DNA from: Candidatus Doudnabacteria bacterium
GTDB lineage: Bacteria > Patescibacteriota > Doudnabacteria > UBA920
Length of the DNA: 37,571 bases
Reading direction: 5' to 3'
Assembly: GCA_023245895.1 (NCBI GenBank)
Contig: JAHFJJ010000013.1
Span: forward strand, 1-37,571
Position 1 is the first letter of the stretch. Each line of letters starts with the position of its first letter. The notes under the pieces were generated by a model, which was not told the DNA's origin, made no database searches, and saw nothing but the letters and a program-made list of their open reading frames with translations. Of this stretch, positions 8,801 to 16,942 are shown one piece after another. Made by a program: the position numbers and the translations under genes.

Positions 8801-10075
8801 TCAATTTAGCAGATCTTCTATTTCCATCAGCCTATTATACTTGCACACCCTTTCCCCCCTGGTGGGACCTACTTTAATCCACTCACTGCCGACTGCCACG
8901 GCTAAGTCTACCAAAAAGGTGTCGTTGGTTTCGCCGCCGCCCCTGTGCGAAGGGATGGTAAAAAAGCCGTGCTGTTTTGCCAACAGGCAGCAGTCTACTG
9001 TTTCGGTTACCGTGCCGGCCTGGTTAAGCTTAATTAAAATCGCGCTGGCGACTTTTTGCTTTATGGCCTGCTGTAAAAGTTCTACGTTAGTAACCGTGAG
9101 GTCGTCGGCCACTACAGGAATTTTTGACTGCCTGGTTAGCTCGCCCCAATTGCCCCAGTCAAATTCCGAAAGCATGTCTTCCCAAGTTACCAGTGGGTAT
9201 TTTTCCTGCCAGCCCAAATACATTTTAATTAACTCTTCGGAAGTCAGGCTTTTGTTTTCTACCGAAAGTTTGTACATGCTATTTTCATAAAATTCACTGG
9301 CAGCCGCGTCCAAGGAAACCCCCGCGTCCTCCCCCGGCTTATATCCCGCGTTGCTTATAGCTTGGGTAATGTATTGGATAGGCAGTTCGTTGCTGCTAAT
9401 GCCCGCAGGCGCGAACGCCCCCTCGTTGCCTACGTTAGTGGAAAATTTATTTGCTTTTAAAATCTTTTTTACGGCCTGATATATCTCTTCCATCATTTGG
9501 ACATTTAAAGCCGCCGGCTGGTCTTTGGTAACCGCCACCATATATTCCTGTAAATCCGTAGAATTGTCCGCGTGCTTGCCGCCTTCAATTAATACGACCA
9601 TGGGTTTAGGCATTTTATAAACTGTGTCTGTTATGCCGTACGCCTTCCTTAGGCTTTCATACAGCTCCAAACCGTCCGCCGCCGCCTGCGCCCTGGCCGC
9701 GGCCATAGATACCCCCAAAATCGCGTTAGCGCCCAAATTTGCCCTGTTTGGGGTGCCGTCTAGCTTTATCATGGCTTGATCAATACCACGCTGATCCTCC
9801 GCGTTCTGGCCGATGATTATCTTGGCAATTTTTTCATTCACATTCGCTACAGCCTTAAGCATGCCCTTGCCGTTGTAGCGCTTTTTACCAGAGGCCCCGA
9901 GCCCGGCCGAGGGGTCGCCATCAAATAAAACAAAAGCTTCTTTACTGCCGGCCGAAGCGCCATAGGACACCGATGCAATACCGCTCACGCCGGACTCCAA
10001 AATTACCTTAACCTCCACAGAAGGTTCGCCTCCGCTGGCCAATATCTCCCGAGCTATAACTGTCTTTATCTTCAT
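8801..10075 (-). CDS. eno: Enolase
   Basis: 424 residues. It dehydrates 2-phosphoglycerate to phosphoenolpyruvate. The metal ligands appear in 'GVSLDAAASEFY', 'TWEDMLSEFDW' and 'VADDLTVTN'; the catalytic and binding residues in 'ILIKLNQAGT', 'IPSHRGGGETND' and 'KVGPTRGER'. The sequence is divergent: the usual VGDEGGFAP is VGNEGAFAP, the usual EDP is EDM, and the usual SHRSGETED is SHRGGGETND. The Glu and Lys expected for acid-base catalysis are still in place, so activity is likely. A TATAAT box at 10098-10103 suggests a separate promoter from the oxidoreductase upstream. No Shine-Dalgarno is visible before the ATG. Confidence 0.96.
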   Translation of the reverse strand: MKIKTVIAREILASGGEPSVEVKVILESGVSGIASVSYGASAGSKEAFVLFDGDPSAGLGASGKKRYNGKGMLKAVANVNEKIAKIIIGQNAEDQRGIDQAMIKLDGTPNRANLGANAILGVSMAAARAQAAADGLELYESLRKAYGITDTVYKMPKPMVVLIEGGKHADNSTDLQEYMVAVTKDQPAALNVQMMEEIYQAVKKILKANKFSTNVGNEGAFAPAGISSNELPIQYITQAISNAGYKPGEDAGVSLDAAASEFYENSMYKLSVENKSLTSEELIKMYLGWQEKYPLVTWEDMLSEFDWGNWGELTRQSKIPVVADDLTVTNVELLQQAIKQKVASAILIKLNQAGTVTETVDCCLLAKQHGFFTIPSHRGGGETNDTFLVDLAVAVGSEWIKVGPTRGERVCKYNRLMEIEDLLN

Positions 10076-10097
10076 ATTTTTTTGTTTGTATGGATTT

Positions 10098-10106
10098 ATT
10101 ATACCA
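10098..10106 (-). promoter_or_regulatory. Extended -10 promoter element of eno
   Basis: Minus-strand TGGTATAAT, about 25 bases ahead of the eno ATG and overlapping the end of the oxidoreductase gene. No good -35 is seen at the right distance. The same nonamer occurs at other starts in the window. Confidence 0.5.
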
Positions 10107-10108
10107 TA

Positions 10109-11506
10109 TTAGAAGTATAATTTTATAACTTTCAATACCCCCTTCAATATTGATGTTTTGTATTTTTCAGATACCAAAGTTTTTTCATAGATATCGGGGA
10201 ATGTGACGGTGGCAGAATACTTCTTTCTTAAAGAATTATACCACTCTAAATCGTAGACCTTCCAAAACTCTTCTGGCGGGTAATATGAATGCGCGTATAA
10301 CATTTTCCTCCCCTTTAACTCTGAAGACTTTACCTCAAGAAGCCTATTAAGTTTAACAAAACTTTTAAAATCTTTTTGGACTTCCCCCCAAAGTCCAATG
10401 TTAAAAACCAAGTCTGTCTTAATATAATTAGCTGATAGCTTGTCCTCCAACCCGGGTTTTAAAGGACAAATCCAGACGGGGTAAATCTCCAATTGCTTTT
10501 CGGCAAAATCAAAAAAATCCAAAACTTTTTCTGATGGCAGATTAAAGTCTTGAATAAAGTACAGTTGGGAAAGGTTAGTTTCACGCAACAGTCGGTACAA
10601 AACTCTGGTATTAAACAAGCCATTCAAAATAAGCCTGGTAAACTTAATAAATGGTATCTTAAAAATACTAAAACCATACCGACCCATCCAAAAAGCGCCG
10701 CGGTTATAACGGAAAATATAATCTCTAATAGGCACTAATTCTTCGTACTTAAAATTATTTTTAGAAAGTTTCTTTGCGTGTAAATAAAACCATTCGTCGT
10801 TTGGTTTGCTAAAAGTTGAAACAGGAAGTTTTTGGGAATCCGAAAAACTTCCTATCATTACCACGCCAAAATATTTAGAAAACATTATTCCGTCAATAAA
10901 ATTTACAGGCTCCGAAGATTTTTGTTTTATAAGACTGACTGCTTCCTGAAAACTTTTTACAGTATGGTAAGTAAGATGGACAAAATCTTTAGCCGGAATT
11001 AATTTAAGTTTAACTAAAGTTATTACCCCCAAAGAACCGTAAGAACCGGCAATACCCCAAAAAAGGTCGGGATTTTTTTCTCGCGACGCGGAAATTAATT
11101 CGCCGTTGCCTAAAATAACTTCGTATTCCAAACAACAATCATGCAATAATCCGTACTTAAAAGACGCGCTTTCCTCAGCGCCTCCCTGTATACCTCCCCC
11201 AACCGTTATTCCGGGAAATTCCGGTACAACCGGCGGTATAAGCCCATATTTCAAAGTTTGTTCAACTAGCAAGTCCATGGGGACATTAGGTTCAACCAAG
11301 ACAAATTGTCCTTGTGTGTTTATTTCAATAACCCGATTAAGCTTGCTAATATCCACGAACTTACTTTTTTCAAATTTAAACGCGCGGGTTGAATTGCTGG
11401 AGCCATGATAAATTTTGATTTCTGTCCTGACTGCAAAAAAAGACCGTACTTGCTCCTGCACGATCCTTAAGTCAGCTTTATGGGATTCAATATCTGTCAT
11501 AGCCAT
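10109..11506 (-). CDS. FAD-dependent oxidoreductase, DHCR24/DIMINUTO-like
   Basis: 465 residues. The N-terminal half is a PCMH-type FAD-binding domain: 'VEPNVPMDLLVEQTL', 'VVPEFPGITVGGGIQGG', then 'LGNGELISAS' and 'GSYGSLGVITLVKLKLIP'. The C-terminal half ('YAHSYYPPEEFWKVYD') resembles the cap of delta-24 sterol reductase-type enzymes. A sterol substrate is unlikely in this organism; an isoprenoid or lipid substrate is only a guess. A good Shine-Dalgarno (GAGGAG, 5 bases from the ATG) sets the start. The gene and its upstream regulator look more A+T-rich than the glycolytic genes around them, and both interrupt the pgk-eno order, which suggests joint acquisition. It lies directly behind a palindromic operator shared with the regulator. 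Confidence 0.85.
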   Translation of the reverse strand: MAMTDIESHKADLRIVQEQVRSFFAVRTEIKIYHGSSNSTRAFKFEKSKFVDISKLNRVIEINTQGQFVLVEPNVPMDLLVEQTLKYGLIPPVVPEFPGITVGGGIQGGAEESASFKYGLLHDCCLEYEVILGNGELISASREKNPDLFWGIAGSYGSLGVITLVKLKLIPAKDFVHLTYHTVKSFQEAVSLIKQKSSEPVNFIDGIMFSKYFGVVMIGSFSDSQKLPVSTFSKPNDEWFYLHAKKLSKNNFKYEELVPIRDYIFRYNRGAFWMGRYGFSIFKIPFIKFTRLILNGLFNTRVLYRLLRETNLSQLYFIQDFNLPSEKVLDFFDFAEKQLEIYPVWICPLKPGLEDKLSANYIKTDLVFNIGLWGEVQKDFKSFVKLNRLLEVKSSELKGRKMLYAHSYYPPEEFWKVYDLEWYNSLRKKYSATVTFPDIYEKTLVSEKYKTSILKGVLKVIKLYF

Positions 11507-11552
11507 TTGAACTCCTCAACCCCGGCAATTTTTGCCAGCAAAATTTAATTTA

Positions 11553-11592
11553 GGACAAACACTATCATACTACTGTGTATGATTGCGTTTGT
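11553..11592. promoter_or_regulatory. Palindromic operator copy 2, ahead of the FAD oxidoreductase
   Basis: A 40-bp palindrome with half-site GGACAAAYRCWATCATAC and a 6-base centre. It matches the site at 12125-12164. It lies 47 bases before the oxidoreductase start and contains the last eight codons and the TAG of the TrpR-like gene, so the regulator's C-terminus is encoded by operator sequence. Confidence 0.8.
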
Positions 11593-12106
11593 CATTTGAC
11601 AAAATTTTCATTAAATCTTTTGAAAGATGGGTTTTTTCCTTTAAACCTTCTATCACCTTAACCAGCCTTCCTTTTTCTCTTTTGTTCGCAGAACTCACAA
11701 TTTCTTTAAGCACCAGTTCAGGCCAGTAATACATTGGATACTGTTTCTTTAGTTTTCCCCACGATAACGGACTTTCGTCTTTTTGTTTAGGCTGCGCTTC
11801 TGTTCTTTTCAGCACAAGCCTATAGCCTTCCCCATACAAATTAAGCCATGTCTGGACTTTTGTAATTGTGGTATTACTTACCTTCATAACTTTATGAATT
11901 TCTTGGTAAGTAAACCCCTTGTCCAAAAGCCGGGCAATCTGTAACCTGCGGGAAAGCATCAGGGATTCCTGCTCGGAAAGCAAATCTTTAACAAAATTTG
12001 CAGCCTCTAATGAGTTGCGCACGCTGGCCAGCGCCCTTGCAAAGTCGATAAATAACTCTTGTTGCTCTTGCTTAGATAATTTTCTACTAGCGGAAAACTT
12101 ACCCAT
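11570..12106 (-). CDS. TrpR/YerC-family transcriptional regulator
   Basis: 178 residues. The first 100 or so match the all-helical Trp-repressor fold: 'LFIDFARALASVRN', 'FVKDLLSEQESLMLSRRLQIARLLDKG', then the helix-turn-helix 'FTYQEIHKVMKVSNTTITKVQTWL' at about residues 65-90. A C-terminal helical extension of some 70 residues (from 'SWGKLKKQYPMYYWPEL') is not part of the classical repressor and could bind an effector or oligomerise. Nearly identical 40-bp palindromes lie in its own promoter region and across its stop codon ahead of the FAD oxidoreductase, which indicates autoregulation and control of that gene. The effector is unknown; no tryptophan biosynthesis genes are nearby. Confidence 0.88.
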   Translation of the reverse strand: MGKFSASRKLSKQEQQELFIDFARALASVRNSLEAANFVKDLLSEQESLMLSRRLQIARLLDKGFTYQEIHKVMKVSNTTITKVQTWLNLYGEGYRLVLKRTEAQPKQKDESPLSWGKLKKQYPMYYWPELVLKEIVSSANKREKGRLVKVIEGLKEKTHLSKDLMKILSNDKRNHTQ

Positions 12107-12124
12107 ATCCTATATTACATTATC

Positions 12125-12164
12125 GGACAAATACAATCATACACAGTAGTATGATTGTATTTGC
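12125..12164. promoter_or_regulatory. Palindromic operator copy 1, ahead of the TrpR-like gene
   Basis: AAATACAATCATAC, a 6-base centre and its exact complement, extended by GGACA on one side. It lies 19 bases before the regulator's ATG and just past the end of pgk. The central 20 bases are the reverse complement of those at 11562-11581. Confidence 0.82.
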
Positions 12165-12172
12165 TTTATTTT

Positions 12173-13399
12173 TTATTTTTTTAATGCTTCAATACCCGGA
12201 AGTTTTTTGCCGGCCAGGTATTCCAGCATGGCGCCGCCGCCGGTGGAGACGTGGTCAATGTGTTTGAACTGGTGGGCTTTCCTTATTGCGTCCACCGTGT
12301 CGCCGCCGCCGGCGACAACATAAGCAAAGCCTTTGCCGCGGCCGCCAATAAGCCGGCAGAGGGCCGTGGTGGCCGTGTCAAAAGGTTTTTTTTCAAACAA
12401 GCCCAAAGGCCCGCTCCAAACTATACTTTTGGCCAGCTTGAGCTCTTTGGCAAAAAGCAAAATAGTCTTTGGCCCGGCATCCAAAATAATTTCTTTTTTA
12501 CCGACTTCGTGCGGGGAGCATACGCGTATGCTGTCTTTTTCCATTTTTGGGTTGGCCACAACGACATCAACAGGGAGAACCAGCTTGTCCTTAAAATTCT
12601 TGGTTATTTGGAAAGCCGTTCTCATTTCGCCTTCCTCAATTTTAGACAGCCCGACTTCCATGCCCTTGGATTTAAAAATAAGGTTGGCCACGCCGCCGCC
12701 TACTAAAATTTTGTCCGCCTTCTTGCCCAAATTTTCCAGCGCGCCAATTTTTTCCGACAATTTAATGCCGCCGGTCATTACCACAAAAGGGTGCTTAGTG
12801 GTTTTTAAAACCTCGTCCAGACATTTTATTTCTTTTTCCAAAAGCAATCCGCAATAGCTGGGCAAATATTTGGCCACGCCCGTCACCGATACCGCGGCGT
12901 GGTGGTCTACGCCAAAAGCGTCGTTAACATAGACCTCAGCCAACCCCGCCAGTTTTTTTGCAAAAGCGTCGTCGCTGTCTTCTTCCTCTTTATAAAAACG
13001 CATATTTTCCAAAAAGACAACATGTTTTTCCGGAATGCTTTGGACTTGCGTGCGGTGTAAACTTTCCCTTAAGTCACCCGTATAAAAAACCAGGTGCGGG
13101 TATTTAGAGTCCGGGATTTTATGGTCCGTTGCCACAAAATCCAAATGCAATTTTTCAGCCAGTTTTTTTGCCACCGGCTTAAAACTGAATTCCTGCTTCC
13201 ACTGCCCTTTTGGCCTGCCCAAATGCCCGCAAATAATTAGCTTGTTTTTATTTTGCAAAAGAAGTTCAATAGTCGCCAGGCTTTCTTCTATCCTAAAATC
13301 ATCCATAACTTTCCCGTCTTCCACCGGGCAATTCAAATCCGGCCGCAAAAGGACGGTTTTGTTTTTTATGGATGATGTTCTTAAATATTTTATTGTCAT
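12173..13399 (-). CDS. pgk: Phosphoglycerate kinase
   Basis: 408 residues. It transfers phosphate from 1,3-bisphosphoglycerate to ADP. The N-terminal substrate-binding 'LLRPDLNCPVEDGKVMDDFRI' (usually RxDxNVP, here RPDLNCP), 'GHLGRPKG' and 'VFLENMRFYKEEE' are followed by the hinge 'VVMTGGIKLSEKI' and the nucleotide-binding 'WSGPLGLFE' and 'VVAGGGDTVDAI'. 'VSTGGGAMLEYLAGKKLPGIEAL' closes the protein in the standard way. The start overlaps the stop of a small membrane-protein gene by four bases (ATGA), so the two are translationally coupled. Confidence 0.97.
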   Translation of the reverse strand: MTIKYLRTSSIKNKTVLLRPDLNCPVEDGKVMDDFRIEESLATIELLLQNKNKLIICGHLGRPKGQWKQEFSFKPVAKKLAEKLHLDFVATDHKIPDSKYPHLVFYTGDLRESLHRTQVQSIPEKHVVFLENMRFYKEEEDSDDAFAKKLAGLAEVYVNDAFGVDHHAAVSVTGVAKYLPSYCGLLLEKEIKCLDEVLKTTKHPFVVMTGGIKLSEKIGALENLGKKADKILVGGGVANLIFKSKGMEVGLSKIEEGEMRTAFQITKNFKDKLVLPVDVVVANPKMEKDSIRVCSPHEVGKKEIILDAGPKTILLFAKELKLAKSIVWSGPLGLFEKKPFDTATTALCRLIGGRGKGFAYVVAGGGDTVDAIRKAHQFKHIDHVSTGGGAMLEYLAGKKLPGIEALKK

Positions 13400-13686
13400 A
13401 CGACCATCAACACTAGAATTATGAAAGGAGAAAACGCAAGAAGCAGGCCAATAATCGCAAAGATGAATGCGCCTCTATTCTGACGTTCAAACATAAAACT
13501 TATAATTGCCGATACTCCTGCTATAATCATGCATGCTATAGGGCCTATAAGCTGACTAACTGACACACTTTTGCTGGGGGGAATATTTAGAATTAAAGCT
13601 ACCAATGGGGAGATTAAAAATGGCCATACTATTAGTATTAATCCCGAAATTAATGAAAGAAATCCAAAACTCAAAGTCGGCTTCAT
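13396..13686 (-). CDS. Small three-helix membrane protein
   Basis: 96 residues, starting MKPTLSFGFLSLISG. Three hydrophobic segments are visible at about residues 8-34, 44-65 and 72-95, with a short charged loop 'FERQNRG' between the last two. No recognised family. AAAGGA sits 8 bases before the ATG, one of the clearer ribosome-binding sites here. It lies between gap and pgk and overlaps pgk by four bases, which supports it being a real gene co-expressed with glycolytic enzymes; the functional link is unknown. Confidence 0.7.
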   Translation of the reverse strand: MKPTLSFGFLSLISGLILIVWPFLISPLVALILNIPPSKSVSVSQLIGPIACMIIAGVSAIISFMFERQNRGAFIFAIIGLLLAFSPFIILVLMVV

Positions 13687-13726
13687 TACTTAGGTCCTTT
13701 CTATTCTTGAAAATTTTAAAAATTAA

Positions 13727-14752
13727 TCATTTTTGCCCCACCATTATCACTTCCTCCACCAATCTATTACTATACCCAAACTCATTGTCATACCAGGCCA
13801 CGACTTTGACAAAATTTCCGTCTACAACCTGGGTCAAGCCTAAATCGACAATCGCTGATGCCGGATTACCTACTATATCGGCCAACACCAATTGCTCATT
13901 GGATACTTCCAAAATGCCTTTGTATTTTTTTTCTTTGGATGCAGCGGTGAAAGCTTGGTTAACTTCTTCCTTGGTAACGTTCTTCTTTAGCAATAAAGTA
14001 AAATCCGATAAAGAACCCACAGGGGTTGGCACGCGGAAAGCTACGCCGTCAAATTTTCCCTTGAGGGATGGGATGGCTTGGGTGGCGGAAATGGCCGCGC
14101 CGGTGGTGGTGGGAATAATATTTACGGCCGCGGCGCGGGCGCGACGCAAATCGTTTGCTTTGCCGCCGGGCGGGGTGCCGTCAACAAGGTTCTGTTCCGC
14201 CGTGTAGCTGTGGATGGTGGACATAAAAGCTTTTTCAATCCCAAATTTATTGTTCAGCACGTCCAAAACCGGAGTAATGCAGTTAGTCGTGCAGGAAGCG
14301 TTGCTTATAATTGGCTGGCCGTTGTAGTCTTCGCCATTTACGCCAAGCACAATTGTAGGCGTAACGCCTTCGTCTTTTGCCGGGGCTGATATAACAACAT
14401 GGCGGGCGCCGGCTTTAATGTGCGCGGAGGCTGAAACGGAGTCAGTAAATCTTCCTGTAGATTCAATTACTACATCCACAGCCAATTTTCCCCAAGGCAA
14501 TGCGGCCGGGTCTTTTTCCGCGAATACCGGATATTTTTGCCCGTCTACTATTACATTTTTTTCGTCAGCCTCAACTTTTCTGCCATACCTGCCGTAATTG
14601 CTGTCGTATTTTAAAAGATGCGCCAAAACCGAAGGCGCGCCCAGGTCATTAATGGCAACAACTTCGGCTTGCGGATTGTCCAAAGCAATCTTAAACGCCT
14701 GCCTGCCAATGCGCCCAAAGCCGTTAATGCCGATTTTTACTTTTTTTGCCAT
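13727..14752 (-). CDS. gap: Glyceraldehyde-3-phosphate dehydrogenase
   Basis: 341 residues. It oxidises and phosphorylates glyceraldehyde-3-phosphate with NAD(P). The Rossmann motif is 'KIGINGFGRIGR' at residues 6-17; 'AINDLGAP' carries the Asp that usually favours NAD. The catalytic cysteine is Cys154 in 'SNASCTTNCITP', and the usual histidine is in 'MSTIHSYTAEQNLVDG'. 'WYDNEFGYSNRLVE' ends the catalytic domain. Length is standard. It is followed by the small membrane gene and pgk in one run. No Shine-Dalgarno is seen; the upstream spacer is taken by a palindromic element. Confidence 0.97.
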   Translation of the reverse strand: MAKKVKIGINGFGRIGRQAFKIALDNPQAEVVAINDLGAPSVLAHLLKYDSNYGRYGRKVEADEKNVIVDGQKYPVFAEKDPAALPWGKLAVDVVIESTGRFTDSVSASAHIKAGARHVVISAPAKDEGVTPTIVLGVNGEDYNGQPIISNASCTTNCITPVLDVLNNKFGIEKAFMSTIHSYTAEQNLVDGTPPGGKANDLRRARAAAVNIIPTTTGAAISATQAIPSLKGKFDGVAFRVPTPVGSLSDFTLLLKKNVTKEEVNQAFTAASKEKKYKGILEVSNEQLVLADIVGNPASAIVDLGLTQVVDGNFVKVVAWYDNEFGYSNRLVEEVIMVGQK

Positions 14753-14763
14753 AGAATTTTGTG

Positions 14764-14868
14764 TGTCATCCCGAAGGAGTGCATCCGACTGAGGGATCCC
14801 TTAAACTTGATAATTTATCAGCGTTAAGGGACTCCTCGCCCTCAGATGCATTCAGGCTCGGAATGACA
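14764..14868. repeat. Composite palindromic element, copy R2
   Basis: The outer arms start TGTCATCCCGA (from 14764) and end TCGGAATGACA (to 14868). The inner arms GGGATCCCTTAA and TTAAGGGACTCC enclose CTTGATAATTTATCAG. It lies between pfkB-family and gap genes and is the same family as R1. Confidence 0.85.
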
Positions 14869-14896
14869 CTAAGAATTAATCGTTAATTGTAAATTG

Positions 14897-15913
14897 TTAA
14901 TCGTTTTTACGCGCCACAATCCCCATTACCTGCTTTTTAATTTTCTCGCTGGTGATGGCTATAGGTTTAAAATTTTTCATCTTTTTTAACTGCGCGTCCA
15001 TTTCACGTTTAGTCAAAAGCCCGGTTTGCGGCCCGACTTGTAATACTACAGAGCCGGCGTTCATTGGCCCCCACCTAAGCGCCTCGCTATGCGGCTGGCC
15101 GTAAAACAAAGCGGCAATATAGCCGGTGGTAAACGCGTCGCCCGCGCCCGTGGCCGAAATCCTCGGCCCGGGAAATTCAGGAAGATAATAAAAGCCTTCA
15201 GATGAAAAACTATAAGCGCCTTTGCGTCCGTCTGTCAGCACGACTGATTTAGGCCCAAGCTTAATTAATTTTTTACATAACTCTTCCGGGTCGCGCCCGC
15301 ATTTCCCCACCCAGCTCTGCGCTTCTTCCACATTGAGCGACAGCAGTTCCGTGCGCTTTAAAATCGGCATATTAACCTTTACGCCTTTGCGCAACTGGAA
15401 AGTGCCGGGATTAAAGCCAAGCTTGGCTTTATTTTTGTCCACATATTTTGCCAAATCTTTATAAATAGTTTCAAAACCCTGGCCCATGCTGGTTAAATAC
15501 ACCCACTTTGATGGGGCGAACTTCGGTAATTTATATTTCCTGTGCTCGTGGTAAACCAAAATTGTCCGCTCGCCTTTATAGCCAATAACGCTTGAAGCAT
15601 TGGTCGGGTGCTTGTCGTTCTTGGAAATGTAGATGGAAGATACGCCTTCCTTTTCCATCTTGTGCACAATTTCCCTGCCGCCCATGTCATGGGCCACCAC
15701 GCAATACAACGCGGCCTTAAGCCCTAAACGCGAAGAACCCACGGCGTTGTTGGCCGCGTTGCCGGCCACGGTGCGATGAAACTCATCTACCGGCAATTTG
15801 TCGCCCCAGTTGATTATAGCCTTTTTTTGCCCGTTGATAATTTTTATTTCAATATCATGAATAAATAAAAACGTGTCTATTGTGGGATCTCCTATGGAAA
15901 TAATGTCAAACAT
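14897..15913 (-). CDS. PfkB-family carbohydrate kinase
   Basis: 338 residues of the ribokinase/PfkB superfamily. 'GDPTIDTFLFIHD' opens the fold, 'GNAANNAVGSSRLGL' is the substrate-binding di-Gly region, and 'ATGAGDAFTTGYIAAL' holds the catalytic Asp and anion hole. The sugar cannot be read from sequence: ribokinase, fructokinase, adenosine kinase and 6-phosphofructokinase-like members share these motifs. It directly follows the split transketolase and precedes gap, so feeding a sugar phosphate into the pentose-phosphate or triose pool is a reasonable inference. There is no classical PfkA in the window. Confidence 0.9.
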   Translation of the reverse strand: MFDIISIGDPTIDTFLFIHDIEIKIINGQKKAIINWGDKLPVDEFHRTVAGNAANNAVGSSRLGLKAALYCVVAHDMGGREIVHKMEKEGVSSIYISKNDKHPTNASSVIGYKGERTILVYHEHRKYKLPKFAPSKWVYLTSMGQGFETIYKDLAKYVDKNKAKLGFNPGTFQLRKGVKVNMPILKRTELLSLNVEEAQSWVGKCGRDPEELCKKLIKLGPKSVVLTDGRKGAYSFSSEGFYYLPEFPGPRISATGAGDAFTTGYIAALFYGQPHSEALRWGPMNAGSVVLQVGPQTGLLTKREMDAQLKKMKNFKPIAITSEKIKKQVMGIVARKND

Positions 15914-15936
15914 TTTGAGTTATTAATTTATTTATA

Positions 15937-16917
15937 TTAATGGTTTTTCCTTTTTAAAACTTTTTTTACTGCTAAGGCCACGGCGGATTTTCCCATACCG
16001 AATTTTTCTACTAATTCTTCCGGCTGGCCGCTTTCGCCAAAACTGTTAGGCATGCCGACCATTTCAACGGGCACCGGACAATTCTGCGCTAAGACTTCGC
16101 ATACCGCGCTGCCACAACCGGCCATGGTTTGGTGTTCCTCTAATGTTACTACCGCCCCACAAATTTTAGCCGCGCTGATGATTGTTTCGGCATCAATGGG
16201 CTTTATTGTATGGTTATTAATAACCATAACCGAAATCCCCTCTTTTTCAAGTTCTTGGGCCGCCAAAAGCCCATTATACAACACCGGCCCACTTCCTATT
16301 ATAGCAACATCTTTACCTTCTTTGAAAATTTCGGCCTTGCCAACGGCAAAAGGCGTTTGTTCTGTTGTTATAACAGGAGTTTTACTGCGGCCAATGCGGA
16401 AATAAGCCGGCCCATGCATTTTACCCAAAGCCACAACAGTTTTGCGCGCCTCAATTGCGTCGCACGGCACTTCTACAATTAAATTCGGGAGCACCCGCGT
16501 AATAGCCACGTCTTCCAAAGCCTGGTGCGTAGCTCCGTCGGGACCTACGGATATTCCCGTGTGCGCTCCGGCCACTTTAACATTGGCCTGGCTATAACAA
16601 ACAGATACCCTCAGCTGGTCCCACGAGCGGCCCGGGGAAAAAGTGGCGTACGATGACACAAAAGGAACTTTGCCCTTTAATGCCATTCCCGCCGCAATGC
16701 CCATCATGTTCTGCTCGGCCACGCCGCACTCCACAAAGCGCTCGGGATATTTTTTCCCAAAATCCAAAACCATAGTTGACTCAGCCAAATCCGCGGTCAG
16801 CACCACCACGTTTTCATTAGCCGCGCCCAAATCCAAAACCCCCTGCCCGTAGCCTTTGCGCGTAGCTTCCTGTTCTATGTCTTTTTGCCCGATTTTTGGG
16901 TTTAAGTTAATTGTCAA
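15937..16917 (-). CDS. Transketolase, C-terminal subunit
   Basis: 326 residues covering the pyrimidine-binding and C-terminal domains of transketolase. 'FVECGVAEQNMMGIAAGMAL' carries the Glu that activates thiamine diphosphate, and 'AHTGISVGPDGATHQALEDVAI' and 'GSGPVLYNGLLAAQELEKEG' follow in order. Together with the gene just upstream it makes a two-subunit transketolase. The start used is a TTG inside a short repeat (about 16911-16942); no in-frame ATG occurs near the conserved start, so the N-terminal few residues are uncertain. It is 25 bases downstream of the N-subunit gene. Confidence 0.92.
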   Translation of the reverse strand: MTINLNPKIGQKDIEQEATRKGYGQGVLDLGAANENVVVLTADLAESTMVLDFGKKYPERFVECGVAEQNMMGIAAGMALKGKVPFVSSYATFSPGRSWDQLRVSVCYSQANVKVAGAHTGISVGPDGATHQALEDVAITRVLPNLIVEVPCDAIEARKTVVALGKMHGPAYFRIGRSKTPVITTEQTPFAVGKAEIFKEGKDVAIIGSGPVLYNGLLAAQELEKEGISVMVINNHTIKPIDAETIISAAKICGAVVTLEEHQTMAGCGSAVCEVLAQNCPVPVEMVGMPNSFGESGQPEELVEKFGMGKSAVALAVKKVLKRKNH

Positions 16918-16942
16918 TTGTTAATAGTTAATTGTTTTTCCG
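16911..16942. repeat. Short A+T-rich repeat at the transketolase subunit junction
   Basis: Alternating TTAATTGT/CAATTGTTAA units form small inverted repeats. A similar stretch lies at 14873-14905 at the end of the PfkB gene. It includes the probable start codon of the C-subunit. Confidence 0.45.
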
